Shown here: piece by piece, positions 31,830-44,521 of the stretch
Layout of the letters: each line of letters begins with the position of its first letter
How positions within the stretch are numbered: the first letter of the stretch is position 1
NCBI GenBank assembly: GCA_012656075.1
Contig: JAAKBF010000060.1
Coordinates: forward strand, 248,001 to 312,000
DNA from: Phytophthora hibernalis
Taxonomy: Eukaryota; Oomycota; Peronosporomycetes; Peronosporales; Peronosporaceae
Length of the DNA: 64,000 nt
Reading direction: 5' to 3'
Position numbers and translations under genes: made by a program
The notes under the pieces: generated by a model
The model's database searches: none
Told to the model about the DNA's origin: nothing
What the model saw: only the letters and a program-made list of their open reading frames with translations

Positions 31830-32727
31830 CCAAGTTGGAGGTTGGAGTCCAACCCCCAACACGACCGGCAAGCGTACCTCCTTCCATACTCGAACCGCAT
31901 CGCGTACATTGCCAAACCCATCCAACTTCTTCAGCTCGATAAATACGACGAAGGTATTTGTTCGGCGCATCTTCGAGTCCTTCAGAACGTTGGCAACCAA
32001 CCAACCTGCGCACGTTCGGGATGACCATGCAGAGCGTCGCGTCCATCCGTGACCAGCAGGTGGGCGGCATTTGCCAGGCCGGTTGTCACGAAACGGGGGC
32101 GGGCATCCTGCCAATCGACGACCAGATCGTCGAGAAGGACATCGTCAGAGCAAGACGACGTTGAGCGCAACCCAGAACCCGGGCTGTTTGCTCTTGCCAA
32201 GTGGGGACTTGGAGTGGTGACCAAGGTGACACTGCAGTGTGTGCCTGCTCGAGACCACCGACGATATTATCGGTTTCGACTGCGGGGGACAGCAGCTCGT
32301 GGAGGTGTCCTTCCTTCCCAACCGCTGGTACGCTGGAGCTGGACTTTATGGAGAAGCTCCTCAAGCACATCGACGATGGAAACATTCCGGCGCATTGACC
32401 GATCGAGCAACGCTGGACGGCTCGCAGCACTTCCCTGATGAGCCCTGCATCGTCCTCCAACCCGAACCAGGGTTTCTCGTGGGTGGGTGTCATCTTGTAC
32501 TTGCCAACCGCGGAAAAGAAGGTTCGTGAGGCTATCAAGGACCACTTCATGGAATTTGTACCGCGATTTCATGGAGCCGTTCGGTGCAACGGAGCACTGG
32601 GCAAAGATCGAGTGGTCTACTACCGATTCTGCCGAGCGTCAGAAGATGCGCGACCGTCTCAAGAAGAGGTACCCGGTCGACGAGTTCAAGAAGGCCCGGC
32701 CCGTGACGATGTGGACCCTCACCAGGG
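31830..32727 (+). pseudogene. L-galactono-1,4-lactone dehydrogenase-like pseudogene, 3'-truncated
   Basis: Pieces in all three plus frames follow the order of this mitochondrial FAD enzyme of ascorbate synthesis. A FAD-domain segment (GMTMQSVASIRDQQVGGICQ, about 32020-32075) precedes a GLGVVTKVTLQCVP segment (about 32200). The C-terminal FAD-oxidase part has FMEKLLKHIDD (about 32345), FSWVGVILYLPT (about 32475), FGATEHWAKIEW (about 32580) and LKKRYPVDEFKKAR (about 32655). The last part of the protein is cut by the MITE beginning at 32728. Many frameshifts, internal gaps and no start show a genuine pseudogene. Related aldonolactone oxidases are possible alternatives. Confidence 0.65.
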
Positions 32728-33127
32728 CTCCCGATTATGGCATGGTCTTTTCAATAATTTCTTATGAAACCATAAATAAATTTATTTCTGCCAACCATGA
32801 AGACCATAACATAATTTATTCTGGACACACCACCACATAATTTATGGAGCCCAGTCTACGTCCTAATAAAGTCGTTCAAGCTGTCAAATCCGTTGTTAAA
32901 TGATTTTCTAAGCAACGCACTTCGAGTCACTACGTAGTATGTGCTTGTACTCCCCACACGAACATCTCCACAGTTAAATTTTCATGTTTTTGTAGGTGCA
33001 ATGTAGCTTCATTATTTATTGTTCTCTACAGTAAGATGACATAATTTATGTTTCGATTTCAGATTGCTCATGCCATTATTTATGACGGAGGAGGCCTCCT
33101 CATAAATAAAAATGCCATAATCGGGAG
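32728..33127. mobile_element. MITE with 16-bp perfect terminal inverted repeats, inserted in the pseudogene
   Basis: CTCCCGATTATGGCAT (32728-32743) pairs exactly with 33112-33127. The 400-bp interior is AT-rich and repeats CATAATTTATG / CATAAATAA words in both directions, including a hairpin at about 33073-33110. Target-site duplications are not obvious. Confidence 0.75.
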
Positions 33128-33888
33128 GGTCCCTCTTTCCAACCACATTGTCAATGAAATATGCGCCTAGACAAACGTACAAACACTGCGGGCTTTTCCG
33201 CAAGACGTGATGAAGTCGCTCGCTTGCATTTTTGAATGCGAGCTTACTTGTTTGTTCTGGTCGCTACGAAGTTGAAAACCTGTTCGAACTGACCGGCAGG
33301 CAGATAAGCCAGTCATGCTGCCACAAAATGCTGGCTGAAATGAGCTTCTGCTGTCGGTGTTCCTTTCAACTGATCCAACTGGTGCAGCGAACGAAGCAAC
33401 GAGAGCTCAATTTGTATCCGAACGGTGGGCCCTGTCCATATCGTAAAGCTTGTAGCTAGCCGAGACTACATGTGGAAAGCACATCCATTGAATACAGAAC
33501 AACGTGCCTAAGAATGATCTCTAAGACGATGTGACAGCTTGGTCGTATGCAGCTAGTACATGACCGAAAGATCCCACAAGTAGAACGTTCGAGGCGCCCA
33601 CGAGTTGGGCGTTCGCAGCACCCAAAATGCACCAGCAGTTTGCAACGTAACGCATTATCGAGTGGGCCGACAGGAACTGGCACGGCATTTGCAGTTCGAA
33701 TTGCGGCTTTTAGGGTAATTTACCAGCAGCCCATTCGGAAATGTTAAGACACTCTCCTGCAGTTGAGACCGCATCGATCGGCTCGCATTGAAGCAAATAC
33801 GGGATGATGTTGTCATACAAAATTTGGAAGCGTACACTTTCGCACTCGAGAATCATTTCCGCTACTGCAGATTGGATCAAGAGACTGC
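33128..33888. other. Left flank of the gypsy insertion, no supported gene
   Basis: No recognised gene. The flank continues at 47987 beyond the retroelement. A short minus-strand frame stays open across the restored junction, but I could not identify it. Confidence 0.4.
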
Positions 33889-34875
33889 TGTGGTGTAGCG
33901 AATTGCCTCTCTCCGCCGCTGCTGTCACCACTGCCGCTTTCGTGATTGACAAGCAGAATCCCGTTGGGAGAATGTGCGACGGGGCGGAGATTGTTCGAGA
34001 ACATCCACGACAGAGTGACAAGGCACAAGAGCGAGGCGAAGTACGGCACACCAAGTTCAGCGAGAGGTCGCCACCGGAAAGATCTCCGGACCGTGGCCTT
34101 TGGCGAGTAGTCGCTGTCGGTTGTCCAAGGAAGATATCCGGATTGTGCCCCTTGGTGAGCAGTCACAACCGGAAGATATGCCGGATAGGGCTCTTGGAGC
34201 TCTGTCAGGCCGACGCCGAGGACTCGGTGGTTTCACAGCGGACGAGTTCACATTAGATATTTGTATATGGCATAGGAAAGAATAGTATAGAGATAAGCGC
34301 TCGCAGAGCGCAACAAACAGAGCAGATTTTCCTTCCGATCGAAAGAGTTAAGTCCGGTTACGGTAAGTGTCCGTAGCGTCTGGTCCGGCTTGATCGCCAG
34401 GATTATGCCTGCCGGTGGACACGAAGGTTGAAGTAATCAAGTGTTCATCCACCCGGCAAGTCCAAGAAGCGAGATTGTGTGATTGATTTGCTGCGTGTGC
34501 AGAGAACGAGAAAGCTCGTTCGACCGAGGGAGTGCTACCGAGGCCTCCTTCCTACCTACCCGCCGGAGCTTTGCCCCGGCACCCTCGCTTACCGGCTGAA
34601 ATGCCCTGGACCCTTCCTTCTGAGGGCCAGCGAGGTTTATTTGTGTGTGTGTGCGTGTATTGCAGACTAGCCGTGCTCGTGGCTAGTGCTGTGGAGTTGA
34701 TTGGTTGCCCTACCGACAAGTCGGAGTACGCAGGGTCAGGCCAACCCGGTGCTAGGGCTGAATCAAGGACTTCAGGTCAAGACTTCGCCCAATCTTCACC
34801 TCGTCTTTGCGGACGAGGTGTGTGTTGGGGTGGGAAAACTAGCAGGACATAATTCTGGCGTGTTCATACACGACA
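33889..34875 (+). repeat. 5' LTR
   Basis: 987 bp, TGTGGTG..ACGACA. It matches 46999-47982 with two substitutions and five small indels. It includes the promoter region of the element, but no core element can be fixed by eye. Confidence 0.95.
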
Positions 34876-34877
34876 AC

Positions 34878-34894
34878 TGGTGCCGGGACCCGGG
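34878..34894 (+). other. Primer-binding site
   Basis: TGGTGCCGGGACCCGGG begins 2 nt after the 5' LTR and would pair with a tRNA whose 3' end reads ..CCCGGCACCA. The tRNA species cannot be named from the sequence alone. Confidence 0.75.
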
Positions 34895-35009
34895 ATTGTG
34901 TGCCCTTCTGTGTGTTGTGGCTTGGTTGCAGGCAACCAAGTTACGAGCAAACAACAAGTGTGAGAGAGAAGAAAATGCGAAAGAATCGACAGCGGTACCA
35001 GCTACGCCG

Positions 35010-37275
35010 ATGAAATCCGATAGCAACCGTGGCGAGCCTTCGGGCTTGCCGCCGGTGGCCCCGCGTACGGCAGGCATTGCCGAGCGCTCGGTCAGCTTCG
35101 AGGACTCAGCGGACGATCTCGACTCCAATGACGACTATGATGATCTGGAGGAGAAGGTGAACGAGCCAGCGATGGTGACACCCGATTCTCCGGAAGGCGC
35201 GAGGCTAGCAGTGACAGGCAGTGGAGGACTGCGGTCGCTGACGCGGAACTTTGCGGATGAGCTGGACGAGGTCGCAGTACCCGAGCCAGCATATGCAGAA
35301 GATGAGGATGAAGATGATGAAAAGCGGGTGCCCGCGAGGACGGAGACGACCTCGGCCCCGCCGCGTGGAAACCGTCCACCAATCAATGGTGACACTCCAA
35401 TCGCGAACAAGGTCCTCGGCCAATGTCTCGAGATGATGAGAACGGACAGCACCTGGATACCGATGTTCACGCCGAAACCTGTTCGTCAAGCTGTCTGGGT
35501 AGGACATAAGTAACGAAATTGCATGGCCGGTAAACTCAACGAGCTCTCGTCAAGTGGCTGACGATACGGTTTCTCTCCTGATAGCGATGGGCTTGGAAGC
35601 TCAGACGTACCCGTCTGACGCTGCGCTGAGAGACTGGTCAGCATCGGACGCCGTAGCTGACCTGCAGAAATGGAAAAAGAAGCTGCGCATCGCGTTAGGT
35701 GCCAGTCGTACCAAAAGCCGCCCGTGGAACGCCGAGTCGGAGAGGTGATAGACCCGGCGACTGTTCCGTTGCCCCATACCCCAAGAAACGAGAAAACACC
35801 GATGCGGATGGAAGACAGGCGGGTGGAGCATTTGCAACCTCAACCGAGCGCTCCCCGTACTTCCAGGACTCGCACGTAGTGACGCCTCGCTCGGCTAAAC
35901 GTACGGCACGTATTGCACGTGAGACCGAGGTCTCAAATGCACCACTGAATTCGAGACGCGAATCCGGACGGCGTCCTGGTTGGAGACTGTTTGGTAACGA
36001 TGACTCATCGGATGATGAACGTGACCTGCTGGAGTCGGAGGGAGAAGATGATGACATGGCTGCGGAATTTGCGCTACAAATGCGGGAAGCCAGCGATATG
36101 ATAAGCATGGAGTTGACGCCGAAACTCGAAATTGCGACGCACCGACCTCTTGCTCAAATCAATCAATACTTCGGACTCCGCGACAAGCAAGAAAATTCGA
36201 TGCAGTGGCTCCGAGCATTCGTGTACGAGATGAAAGGAATACATACCCCACCGAACGAGTGGTGTATGGCGTTCGAGCTGAGTCTACGAGACGGAGCCCT
36301 TCACTGGTACCGTCAACTCCCTAAGAAGACTCGACGTGATTGGCAGCTCCTTAACGCGGAGGTACTATTGCTCGCAGTATAACGAGTCGGCAAAGACTCG
36401 GTATTACTCAGCGGAGCGCAAAGACAAGGAACACATTTGCGACTACCTGAACCGACTTAATGGCTATTCCCGGAATGCCGGTGTTCGATTTACTAACGGT
36501 GGTCGAGAGGCAAAGGATCGCGTCCGACGTTTCCTGAAGACCGGCGGCGACAAAAGCCTCCAAGATCGTCTCGGACACTTGCAAGTCAATGACATCCACA
36601 ACCTTGAGGTCATGATCAACGAGATCTTGAAGATGGAAGACCGCAGCTCAGCTAAGGTGGCAACTCAGTCATCTGGTCGGAGCCGTGACCCACCCCGAGG
36701 TCGCGACGGCTCTCAACGACGTGATGACCGGTGTCCCGGCGATGACCGTCGCAACGATTACCGAATTCTGCCGCGCGTAATGCTGGCCGATGCCAAGGTA
36801 ATGGATCTAATTGCTGCGCTGCAAGTCTGAGACCCAATTGGTGACCATGCCGAGTACTCGGAGGACCAACAAGAAGATTACGAGGGTGAAGAGCAAGAGT
36901 CTTCACCATGACGACGAACTAGATGACGGCAATGTCCCCGAAGGCGAGGACCGACACATCGCCGCAGCCAATGAAACTGAACGACGAGATGCTACAGACG
37001 AGACCTATAGCCGGTCCGACAATCGTCAGCCAAGAGGTGACCGTCCCCGCAGTCAAGACTGACGTGATGTCGGCCGATTTGGTCCGTGTGCAGCCTGCGG
37101 TGGCCTCACCCACTCAGCGTACTACTGCTTCAAACGCTGCAAGCTCTGTAAGCAAGTGCACGACGCAGGCAAGTGCGAAGCTTTCCAAGAACTCGCAAAC
37201 CTCGTCAAGAACAAGGTTGACAAGAAGGACCTCTCTCCAGAATTTCACTCTCTAATATTCGGGCATTTAAACTAG
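35010..37275 (+). pseudogene. gag polyprotein of the gypsy element (frameshifted)
   Basis: From ATG 35010 an acidic N-terminal part (to about 35500) is followed in shifted frames by a basic linker and a retrotransposon capsid region (YFGLRDKQENSMQWLRAFV, about 36170, through DGALHWYRQLPKK and YYSAERKDKEHICDYLNRL, about 36410, to about 36650). A cysteine-rich zinc region with a C-x2-C..C-x3-C-x2-C pattern follows near 37090-37180, ending at TAG 37275. Frame changes occur near 35510, 35700, 36370 and 36800. The polyprotein packages RNA in the virus-like particle. Since the LTRs are nearly identical, part of this damage may be sequencing error. Confidence 0.8.
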
Positions 37276-37599
37276 GCAGCCCACCAACTGAAACTGGGTT
37301 GGTCCCTAACGGGCTGCCACAGTTAGCCCAACCCGCGGTCGACGCAGATTGTATCTTCGCGATCGTGGGTAAATGCGAATGGCCGAATAATGATGATGAT
37401 AATGGAGTGACAACGACTGAAAACGAAAAGGAGAGAGGTGCAAACCTCGGTAGAGGCGATGTGAGTGGAGATGAAGAAAGTGAACCAGGCGACAACGAGA
37501 CCTGGGTCTCGAGTGCGGCAGCAGAGGAAAAACGCATCGAGGGCTCGCCAAGACGGTGAAATTGCTTTCGGGAGAGCGACTGGGGTAGTGGTCATCTCA

Positions 37600-40500
37600 G
37601 AAGTTCGACCGGAGGGTGAGGATGAGAGCTTTGGTAACAGGAGCAGTTAACGACACGAGAAAGCTGATACTGCTTGACACTGGAGCAAATGTGAGCGTCA
37701 TAACTACGAAGATGGCTAAACGGCTGAGATTACGGGACGACCCAAACAACGACCGGCTCCTGGAAGTACAAGGAATTAAGAAAGGCAAAATGGCCACCAC
37801 ACGCCGGACGCTCGTCAAAGTGACATTGGGTTGAGAACGAGTTTACGAGTTCGAGCTATGGATTATGGACCACAGCGCTGGAGTCGACGTGGTGCTCGGC
37901 ACAGACTTCATGATACCGGCCGGCATCAGGCTCGACTTGTTCCATGCTACTGTCAGGCTTCCTGACGAGGTTAGGATTCCTCTGATTAAGACCCAGAATA
38001 TGATTGAAGAAGGTAACCCTGGACAGGGGCATATTTTCGACGGTCCTACCGAGGCGTTGACGATACTTGGACGAGAATGGGATGAATTCCGACTACGGAG
38101 ACGAAAACTAGCACTGGAAACACATACAGTGTGGATTCGACGAACGGACTACTTGGTACCGACCATAACGAGGTTTCGTCGAGGTCAGCCGGAGCATGTT
38201 CGAATGACGAACATCACTGATAACTTAGTGTTTCTGTCCAGTACACCTGCCAGTCGTGATGTGGGCTCCACATGGAGACTTGTCGGTCGAAGCAGGGTAC
38301 GTTCGACTCGACTCGAGGAAGTACCAAGAGTGGCAAGTGATTGCTTATGCCGAATCGCGAGACAAGACGCTGTACGACAAGGAGGTCGAGTTGTACCAGG
38401 AATGGTTGGCGAAGCAACCTCTGGCAGTGGAAAAAGCTGACTACCCACTGCCCCGAGGTGTGCAAGGTCGACCGCCCGACTGCTCAGATGATAACGCAGA
38501 GTGTCTGACCTGTGCTCAACGCTGGGACCGAATATTGGAACAACGTGACGAAGCGCAAGCGGTTTATGATGCCGACAATAAGCCGACAGGAGACCAATCG
38601 GTGCTGCCACCGATCTCTCAGGCCGTTGCTATCCCGGACACGGGAGACCCTCAGACAGGGATGACCACCGAAGTCTCGGTCTCCAACGAAACACCGGCGG
38701 TGGCAGAAGAAACACTGACCGATCCATTTCCCAGGGGTGACACCGGCGGTACTGACGCCGTGACTGTCGTGGAAGAGACATTCGTGGCAGTGATGGGCCT
38801 GCTAAACGCAGACGGCCGCGAGATCATGGATGGTGATGGTGCGATGAATTGGTCAGAACACGAAGCCAATCACATTGCACTGGAAGACTATGCGCAAGAA
38901 CTTGCCTTTCTTCCTGATTTAACCGAAGCCTCGGTCACGGTATTGGATTATTCAGCGCCTAACGTGCTGAACACTCAGTTTAAAGGCGACCAGCAGCAAC
39001 GTCTGGTTGACGTGCTGAAGAAGCACGAAGAAATCATGATTTCGAGTGGTAATGCGCTTCCACCACCAGCATACGGTGTGGTTTGTGACATTGACGTCAA
39101 AGGGCACGCACCTATCAAACAGCGTGCCCAACGAGTAGCGCTACGGCACATGCCGAAGCTGTACGAGTTGCTGAAGGGACTGCTTAAGGCTGGCTTGGCG
39201 TCGTTTTCCGACAGCCCGTGGGCATCACCAATCGTCATTGTTCTAAACAAGAACGGTGTCGATATACGGTTGTGCATCGATTACAAGATGGTGAATGCTA
39301 TCACCGCAATCTTGGAATATGCGATGCCGCTTGTCGATGATTTGCTGACGGAATTGGAAAGCTACCTATGGTTATGTTCTCTTGATGCTGCCAGCGGATT
39401 TTGGGCGATTATGATGACTCACCGAGCGCGGAAGATCTCGGCGTTTGTCTGTGCACTGGAGCACTTCGAGTGGCTTCGAATGCCATTCGTCCTCAAGAAT
39501 GCGCCGATGATTTACCAGCGCATGATCGACAACGCGCTCTGGGGGTTGTACGGCCGAAAGGTGGCTGGAAGAACTATGCGAAGCTAATGCAAGCTGCTGA
39601 AGAACGAGCCAAGCTACTACGCGGAGATAGTAACGACGAGTCGGTGAACCTGTCAACGAACGAACCGAACCCTCGAACGAAGTTTGATGCTGACCACGAG
39701 GCCTCGGTCACAATGGATCCGGTGTCACAACTAGTGAATATTCCAGTAGCCGACATGTTTTCAACCGGAGAAACGGACGAGTCTAAGTTGATACCGGTGT
39801 TCGACCGACGCTCCTTTGTGGACGATATCTGTTTCGGCGGAGCAACGTTTGACGACTGCTTGGCTACGTTGGATCGTCTGTTAAGTCGGTTCGTCGAGTG
39901 TCGAATCAGCATCAGTTTTACGAAAAGCATCTTCGTCCAGTCGAAGGTGGACTTTCTTTCACATGAAGTGTCACCTGCCGGCATCCAATCAGACTCTAAG
40001 AAGTTGGCCGCTATTACCGAGCTCTCGTTTCCGAGATCCAAGAAAGGGATGCATTCCTTCTTGGGTGCGCTGAACTACTACAGCAGATTCATTCAGGATT
40101 TGCTGTGTACGGCGCCGCACTATATCAGCTTAAGGACGACGATTTTGACCCCGGTGGCGATCTCTCGACGGCGTGACGAAGCTTCGACATACTAAAGCAG
40201 AAGGTAGCCGATGCGCCTATTCTCCGACATTTCGACCGAACTAAGGAGGTGCATGTCATGCTGTTCGCAAATGAATGGGCTCTAAGTACCACGCTGATGC
40301 AAGAACATGAAGGCAAGTTGCATCCCGTACGGTTTTGTGGACGAGTGTTGAAGGATGCAGAAATGAATTATCAAACCCGGAGAAGGAGGTCTTAGCATTG
40401 CTGCTTCTGTTGAAAGTATGCCATACCCAGCTGGTGGGACAAACTCTGAACATGTATACGCGATTTTCGACGCTTGACTGGGTACACCGGTCGAAGTCAC

Positions 40501-43280
40501 TGTTCGGAAGAGCGGTGCAATTTTCGGTGCTACTCTCGCCCTGGCATTTGAAAGTCCAGCGCGTCAAGGAAAAAGACTGTGTATTCGCTCAGCTCCTCCA
40601 AGCGTCTATTACGAATTTCGTGGACCTTGAGGACTCGCTGGAACTGGTGGCACCACCTACGAAAGGTTCAGCCACCGTTCGAATGGACCCGAGCTGTTGT
40701 ATGCACGTCTGCCTCGAGATTACTGAGGCCTCGTTGTGTCTTTTGATGGATCGGCGAAGACGGAGAAGTATGGTGGCTATGGTAGCTGCTCATGGATTGT
40801 ATGGCGACTTCCTGAATGGCATGTAGTGATTGCTGCGAGTGAGTATCTCGAAGCACCACAGTTAACCTTGCAGAGTATACCGGCATGAACAACGGAGTGC
40901 AAGCCGCTTTGGAAGACGGTGCCGAGGACTTGGTGGTGGTAGGAGACTCGAGACTCGCAATCCAGCAAGCACTAGGGGTGATCGCGTGCCGTAAGGAATC
41001 GCTGCTAGCGAAGTTAAGTCACGATAAGGAACTCAAAACGAGACTTCGATCTACGAGGTACCTGCACGTGCTGCGGGAGTACAACGCAGCGGCAGATTCA
41101 TTAGCTGGTGAAACACTCGAGACGAAGGTATCGAAAGTCGTTATCAGCAAGGACAGGCAGGCCGAGCTCTCAAGCTTGATCAGGATCTCTGAAATGATAT
41201 ACGAAGCTCCACCGGACGAAGTCACTGAGGTGAAACCAAGCTCTGACAATTTCGTTCAAATTCTGGACGCCCATGAGACTCCGATGTGTAAAACGTTCAT
41301 TGACTTCGTGCGGTCAGAGCACGGAGATGTTTCGGCATTGACTCGACGACAGAGCAAGGCTCGCAAGAAGCACGTCAGGTTCGCTAATGAAGACCCGGTG
41401 GAGACTCAGACAGAATCAGCTGAGCAGACGGAAGCTACAGGGGCAGTCAGCGAAGACTCGGTGGACGAGCGGCAACCTAGGCCCGGGCTAACACCGACAA
41501 CAAATGCAGACAACATCGACCTAGTGACGGTGCAGGAGGAACGGCGACGTCGTACCTCCAAAGCGCAAGACGAAGAGTCGAGGTGGTCTATCATGAAGTC
41601 GGTGCTGCGCGGTGACACTGGGAAGATTAGCTACAAAGATGCTCGAAATGCCTGGACGATTGCCGACAAGTTCGTGCTGACAAACGACGGGTTACTTTAC
41701 TACTTGGGTTCAAGGCGTCGGAAGACTGAGGACCAGCAAGACGAAGTCAAGCTGCGCCTAGTCGTACCAACAACGATGATTCAATAGGTCTTGCAGAACT
41801 GCCATGACTCGCTGGAAGGCGGGCACCAAGGCGTGGTCAGGACGTTCCAGCGAGTTAAGCTGGACTACTACTGGCTGGGTCTGTACGCTGATGTGAAAAA
41901 GCACGTGAAGTCGTGCCTTGACTGCACCTCTAGTAAGAGCCACCCGCAGCTCCGAGGGTACTCACCAGGCAACATCCTGGCCGAACGACCGTTCCAGATC
42001 GTGTCAATGGACTTTGTTATACCTTTGCCGATGTCTCGACGCGGCAACACAGCTTTGCTACTGTTCCAGTGCTCGTTCACCGGATTTGTGATTGCCAAAG
42101 CAATGTCTTACACGTCTGCACTAATGGTGGCTCAAGCATTGGAAGAATGCATATACCGACGCTTCGGCGCACCGGCTCTCATTCGGCACGACAGGGACCC
42201 ACGCGTTATGAGCGAGGTCTTCCAGGCGTTCGCCGATATGATGCAGTCAAGGTCGAGAGCGACGCTCAGCTACCGGCCGCAGGCCAACGGGCAGCAAGAA
42301 CGATCGGTGAAGACGGTCATGCAGTCAGTGAAGGTGTACGTCGAAGACCCGTTGCAGCAGGACTGGGATGAGATTGCTGAGCGACTAGTCTTTGCGATCA
42401 ACAACTCGCAAGATACAACGCGAAAAGAGACACCGTTATTTCTGGTGCATGGGTGGGATGCCCACTCATCGCTCCACGCAATGACATCGTCGCTCCGGCG
42501 AGGGTCCAATAGGCAAACCGATGCGCTGGCATGACGCAGAGAAGTCAATCGCCAGCAAGGGATAGCGCTCAAAATGGCAAAGGAAAACAAGCGGCAGAAA
42601 AGAGTCGCCGAGTCAAGGAACGTAATGACGCGTTAAGTCGGAAGGAATTGGCAGCTGTGCCTCGACGATCCAACGACGAAACGACGGACGACCACCGGAA
42701 TGACGAACCTACCGGTGACGAACCTACTGAAGTGGTGACGATGTCTCTCTTTGAAGCAGGCAGCCGCGTCTGGCTCTACAAGGAACGTGTCAAACCCGGG
42801 CTGATAAAGAAGTTGGTTCACCGATGGCACGGTCCGTTCCGAGTTAAGTCCAAGATTGAGGAGTATGCATACGAGCTAGAACTCCCTGACCGCAGCGGGT
42901 ATCGGTTCTATCCGGTGGTCCATGTGTCCCGACTCAAGGCGGTGAATGAGTTCGAAGATCGACCGAAGACTCGGTTGACGCAGGATGTGACCGAGGAATC
43001 GCGCTTTGACTTCGACGAGGAGCTTTTACCTGAAGATAGCTGGGAGCCAGACCGACTGGCCGGAGAGAGCGAAGTCCTCGAGATCTTAGAAGACCGAATG
43101 CCAATGTCAACGAGGACTGGACGCTCAATTCGAGAATTCAAGATCAAATGGGCTGATCAGGACGAACCCACGTGGGAACCCATTTCAAATCTCTCCTGCG
43201 GTGGCATGCTGTATGATTACCTGCAGCGTAAGAAGCGCGAGCATCGCTTGCAGATGGTCCAAGTCGCTGACGAGGACTAG
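37600..43280 (+). pseudogene. pol polyprotein: protease, reverse transcriptase, two RNase H domains, integrase, chromodomain
   Basis: The protease active site LLDTGANVSV is near 37670, followed by an in-frame TGA (37832-37834, probably a former Trp) before LGTDFMIPAG. The reverse transcriptase has LCIDYKMVNA (39270), LDAASGFW (39385), LRMPFVLKNAP (39475) and the FVDD box (39815). A connection/RNase H follows to about 40600, then a second RNase H with VSFDGSAKT (about 40745) and VVVGDSRLAIQQAL (about 40935). The integrase shows the HHCC zinc finger (about 41800-41930), catalytic Asp at VSMDF (42005) and HDRDP (42190) and Glu at GQQERSVKT (42295), then the GPF segment (HRWHGPF, 42825) and a chromodomain (about 43080-43190, IKWADQDEPTWEP). 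Other breaks: frameshifts near 38300, 39560, 40200 and 40800, TAG at 41785, TGA at 42532, a frameshift near 42600. Confidence 0.88.
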
Positions 43281-43686
43281 GCAAAACTCGCCACCATAGT
43301 GATGACCTGTACTTGGGGCAATGCAGCCCAAGATTACAGATGAAAAACTACTGCACCAAACTACAAATTGTATTTGATGAATTTCGAGAGTGAAACATGG
43401 GAACGAATTATTAAGAAAGAAGAACTCCACTGCGCACCTACTACACTACGAAGCTACGGCAAACACTGGATGCGCGTGGAGACAAAGCGGCGAGACGTCG
43501 ACCGAGGCTTAAATAGTGGTCACTGTTCCAATAGAGAGCCCGGGAAGACCAAAGTTCGCCCCAGCACTAGACGCCGGCTCCTCCATGGCTTGGATTGAGT
43601 CTCCGTCGGTAGTTGACGCGTCGCTGGACCACAATTTCACCAGCTCATGCCAACCTGGTCGAATGCTGTTCTCCTGCAGCTCAGGA

Positions 43687-44448
43687 TTAACCACTACGGA
43701 CCGACCGACTTCCACGGTCCGTCATTCCTCGGGGAACGAAAAGTTTGACCACTTGGTTGCACGGAACGACCGTGGTATTGAACGGGTGTTCGCTAGGGAT
43801 GCCAACCCAGCAATTGCGCCAAGGTTGACGTGAATCCAAAGTTGTAACTTCGGTACACCAATCGTCAGAAGCGGGGACCCACGGCAACACCTCGAACGAA
43901 TATACCAACATCGACGGTTCAGATAAGAACTCTGCCGGGATCTCATCTTCTCCGCGATCATTCTTAAGAACCCACTTCCAGAACGGCATGAACTTGTTGC
44001 GCAAGTTGTCGGCTCGTTTGTCACGACCACTTAAATAATTATTCCACGCTTCTTGCACCTTTCGCACGAGAGTCGAGTCGTCGTCGGAGATCCGGATCAA
44101 CGTAGCGATATCTCGCTCCACGGAAGCATTCAACACCCAATGCGCACGCTCCCACAAGGCAAAACCAATGTCGTCGCTCTCGGTGTCCTTGGCAGCAAAC
44201 CCTTGCGCCTGGCGCCAAAGCTTGACGACTCGGTGAAGCTTCGGTCCACGAATCGATATGTGAACATCAGGCATGAACTTCTCCACGTGGAAGAAGAATG
44301 CGTGGTCCGGCATCTTGCGTCGGAATTGTTGGTATGGATGATCCGGACGTCGCCAATCCGCGAACACCCGGATACCCTCGACCGAGCAGAGCGTGACTAC
44401 ATCTCCAGGAATTGGGGGGTCCGGTGGTTCAGAATTTGATTCCAACAT
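43687..44448 (-). CDS. Antisense ORF 2 of the gypsy element, unknown function
   Basis: 253 codons from ATG 44448, fully open on the strand opposite to gag-pol. The protein is rich in Trp and charged residues (several WxxxxxW spacings, an HAFFFHVEKF segment near residue 50, PFWKWVLKN near 170). It has no signal peptide or membrane helix and no motif I recognise. It lies downstream of the spliced antisense gene and could be a later exon of the same transcript (a GTGAGA donor follows 44530, but the phase does not fit simply) or a separate gene. An uninterrupted frame of this length in an otherwise broken element is notable. Confidence 0.45.
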   Translation of the reverse strand: MLESNSEPPDPPIPGDVVTLCSVEGIRVFADWRRPDHPYQQFRRKMPDHAFFFHVEKFMPDVHISIRGPKLHRVVKLWRQAQGFAAKDTESDDIGFALWERAHWVLNASVERDIATLIRISDDDSTLVRKVQEAWNNYLSGRDKRADNLRNKFMPFWKWVLKNDRGEDEIPAEFLSEPSMLVYSFEVLPWVPASDDWCTEVTTLDSRQPWRNCWVGIPSEHPFNTTVVPCNQVVKLFVPRGMTDRGSRSVRSG

Positions 44449-44521
44449 GCTTGAGAACCCTCCCGCCTAAACCCCGGCTCCAAGAAGGCATATGCCCGCG
44501 CAACGAGCTTCTTGGAGGGTC

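Noticed and set aside
43516..43833. Plus-strand frame opposite antisense ORF 2
   Set aside because: Complement of the longer minus-strand frame; no domain.
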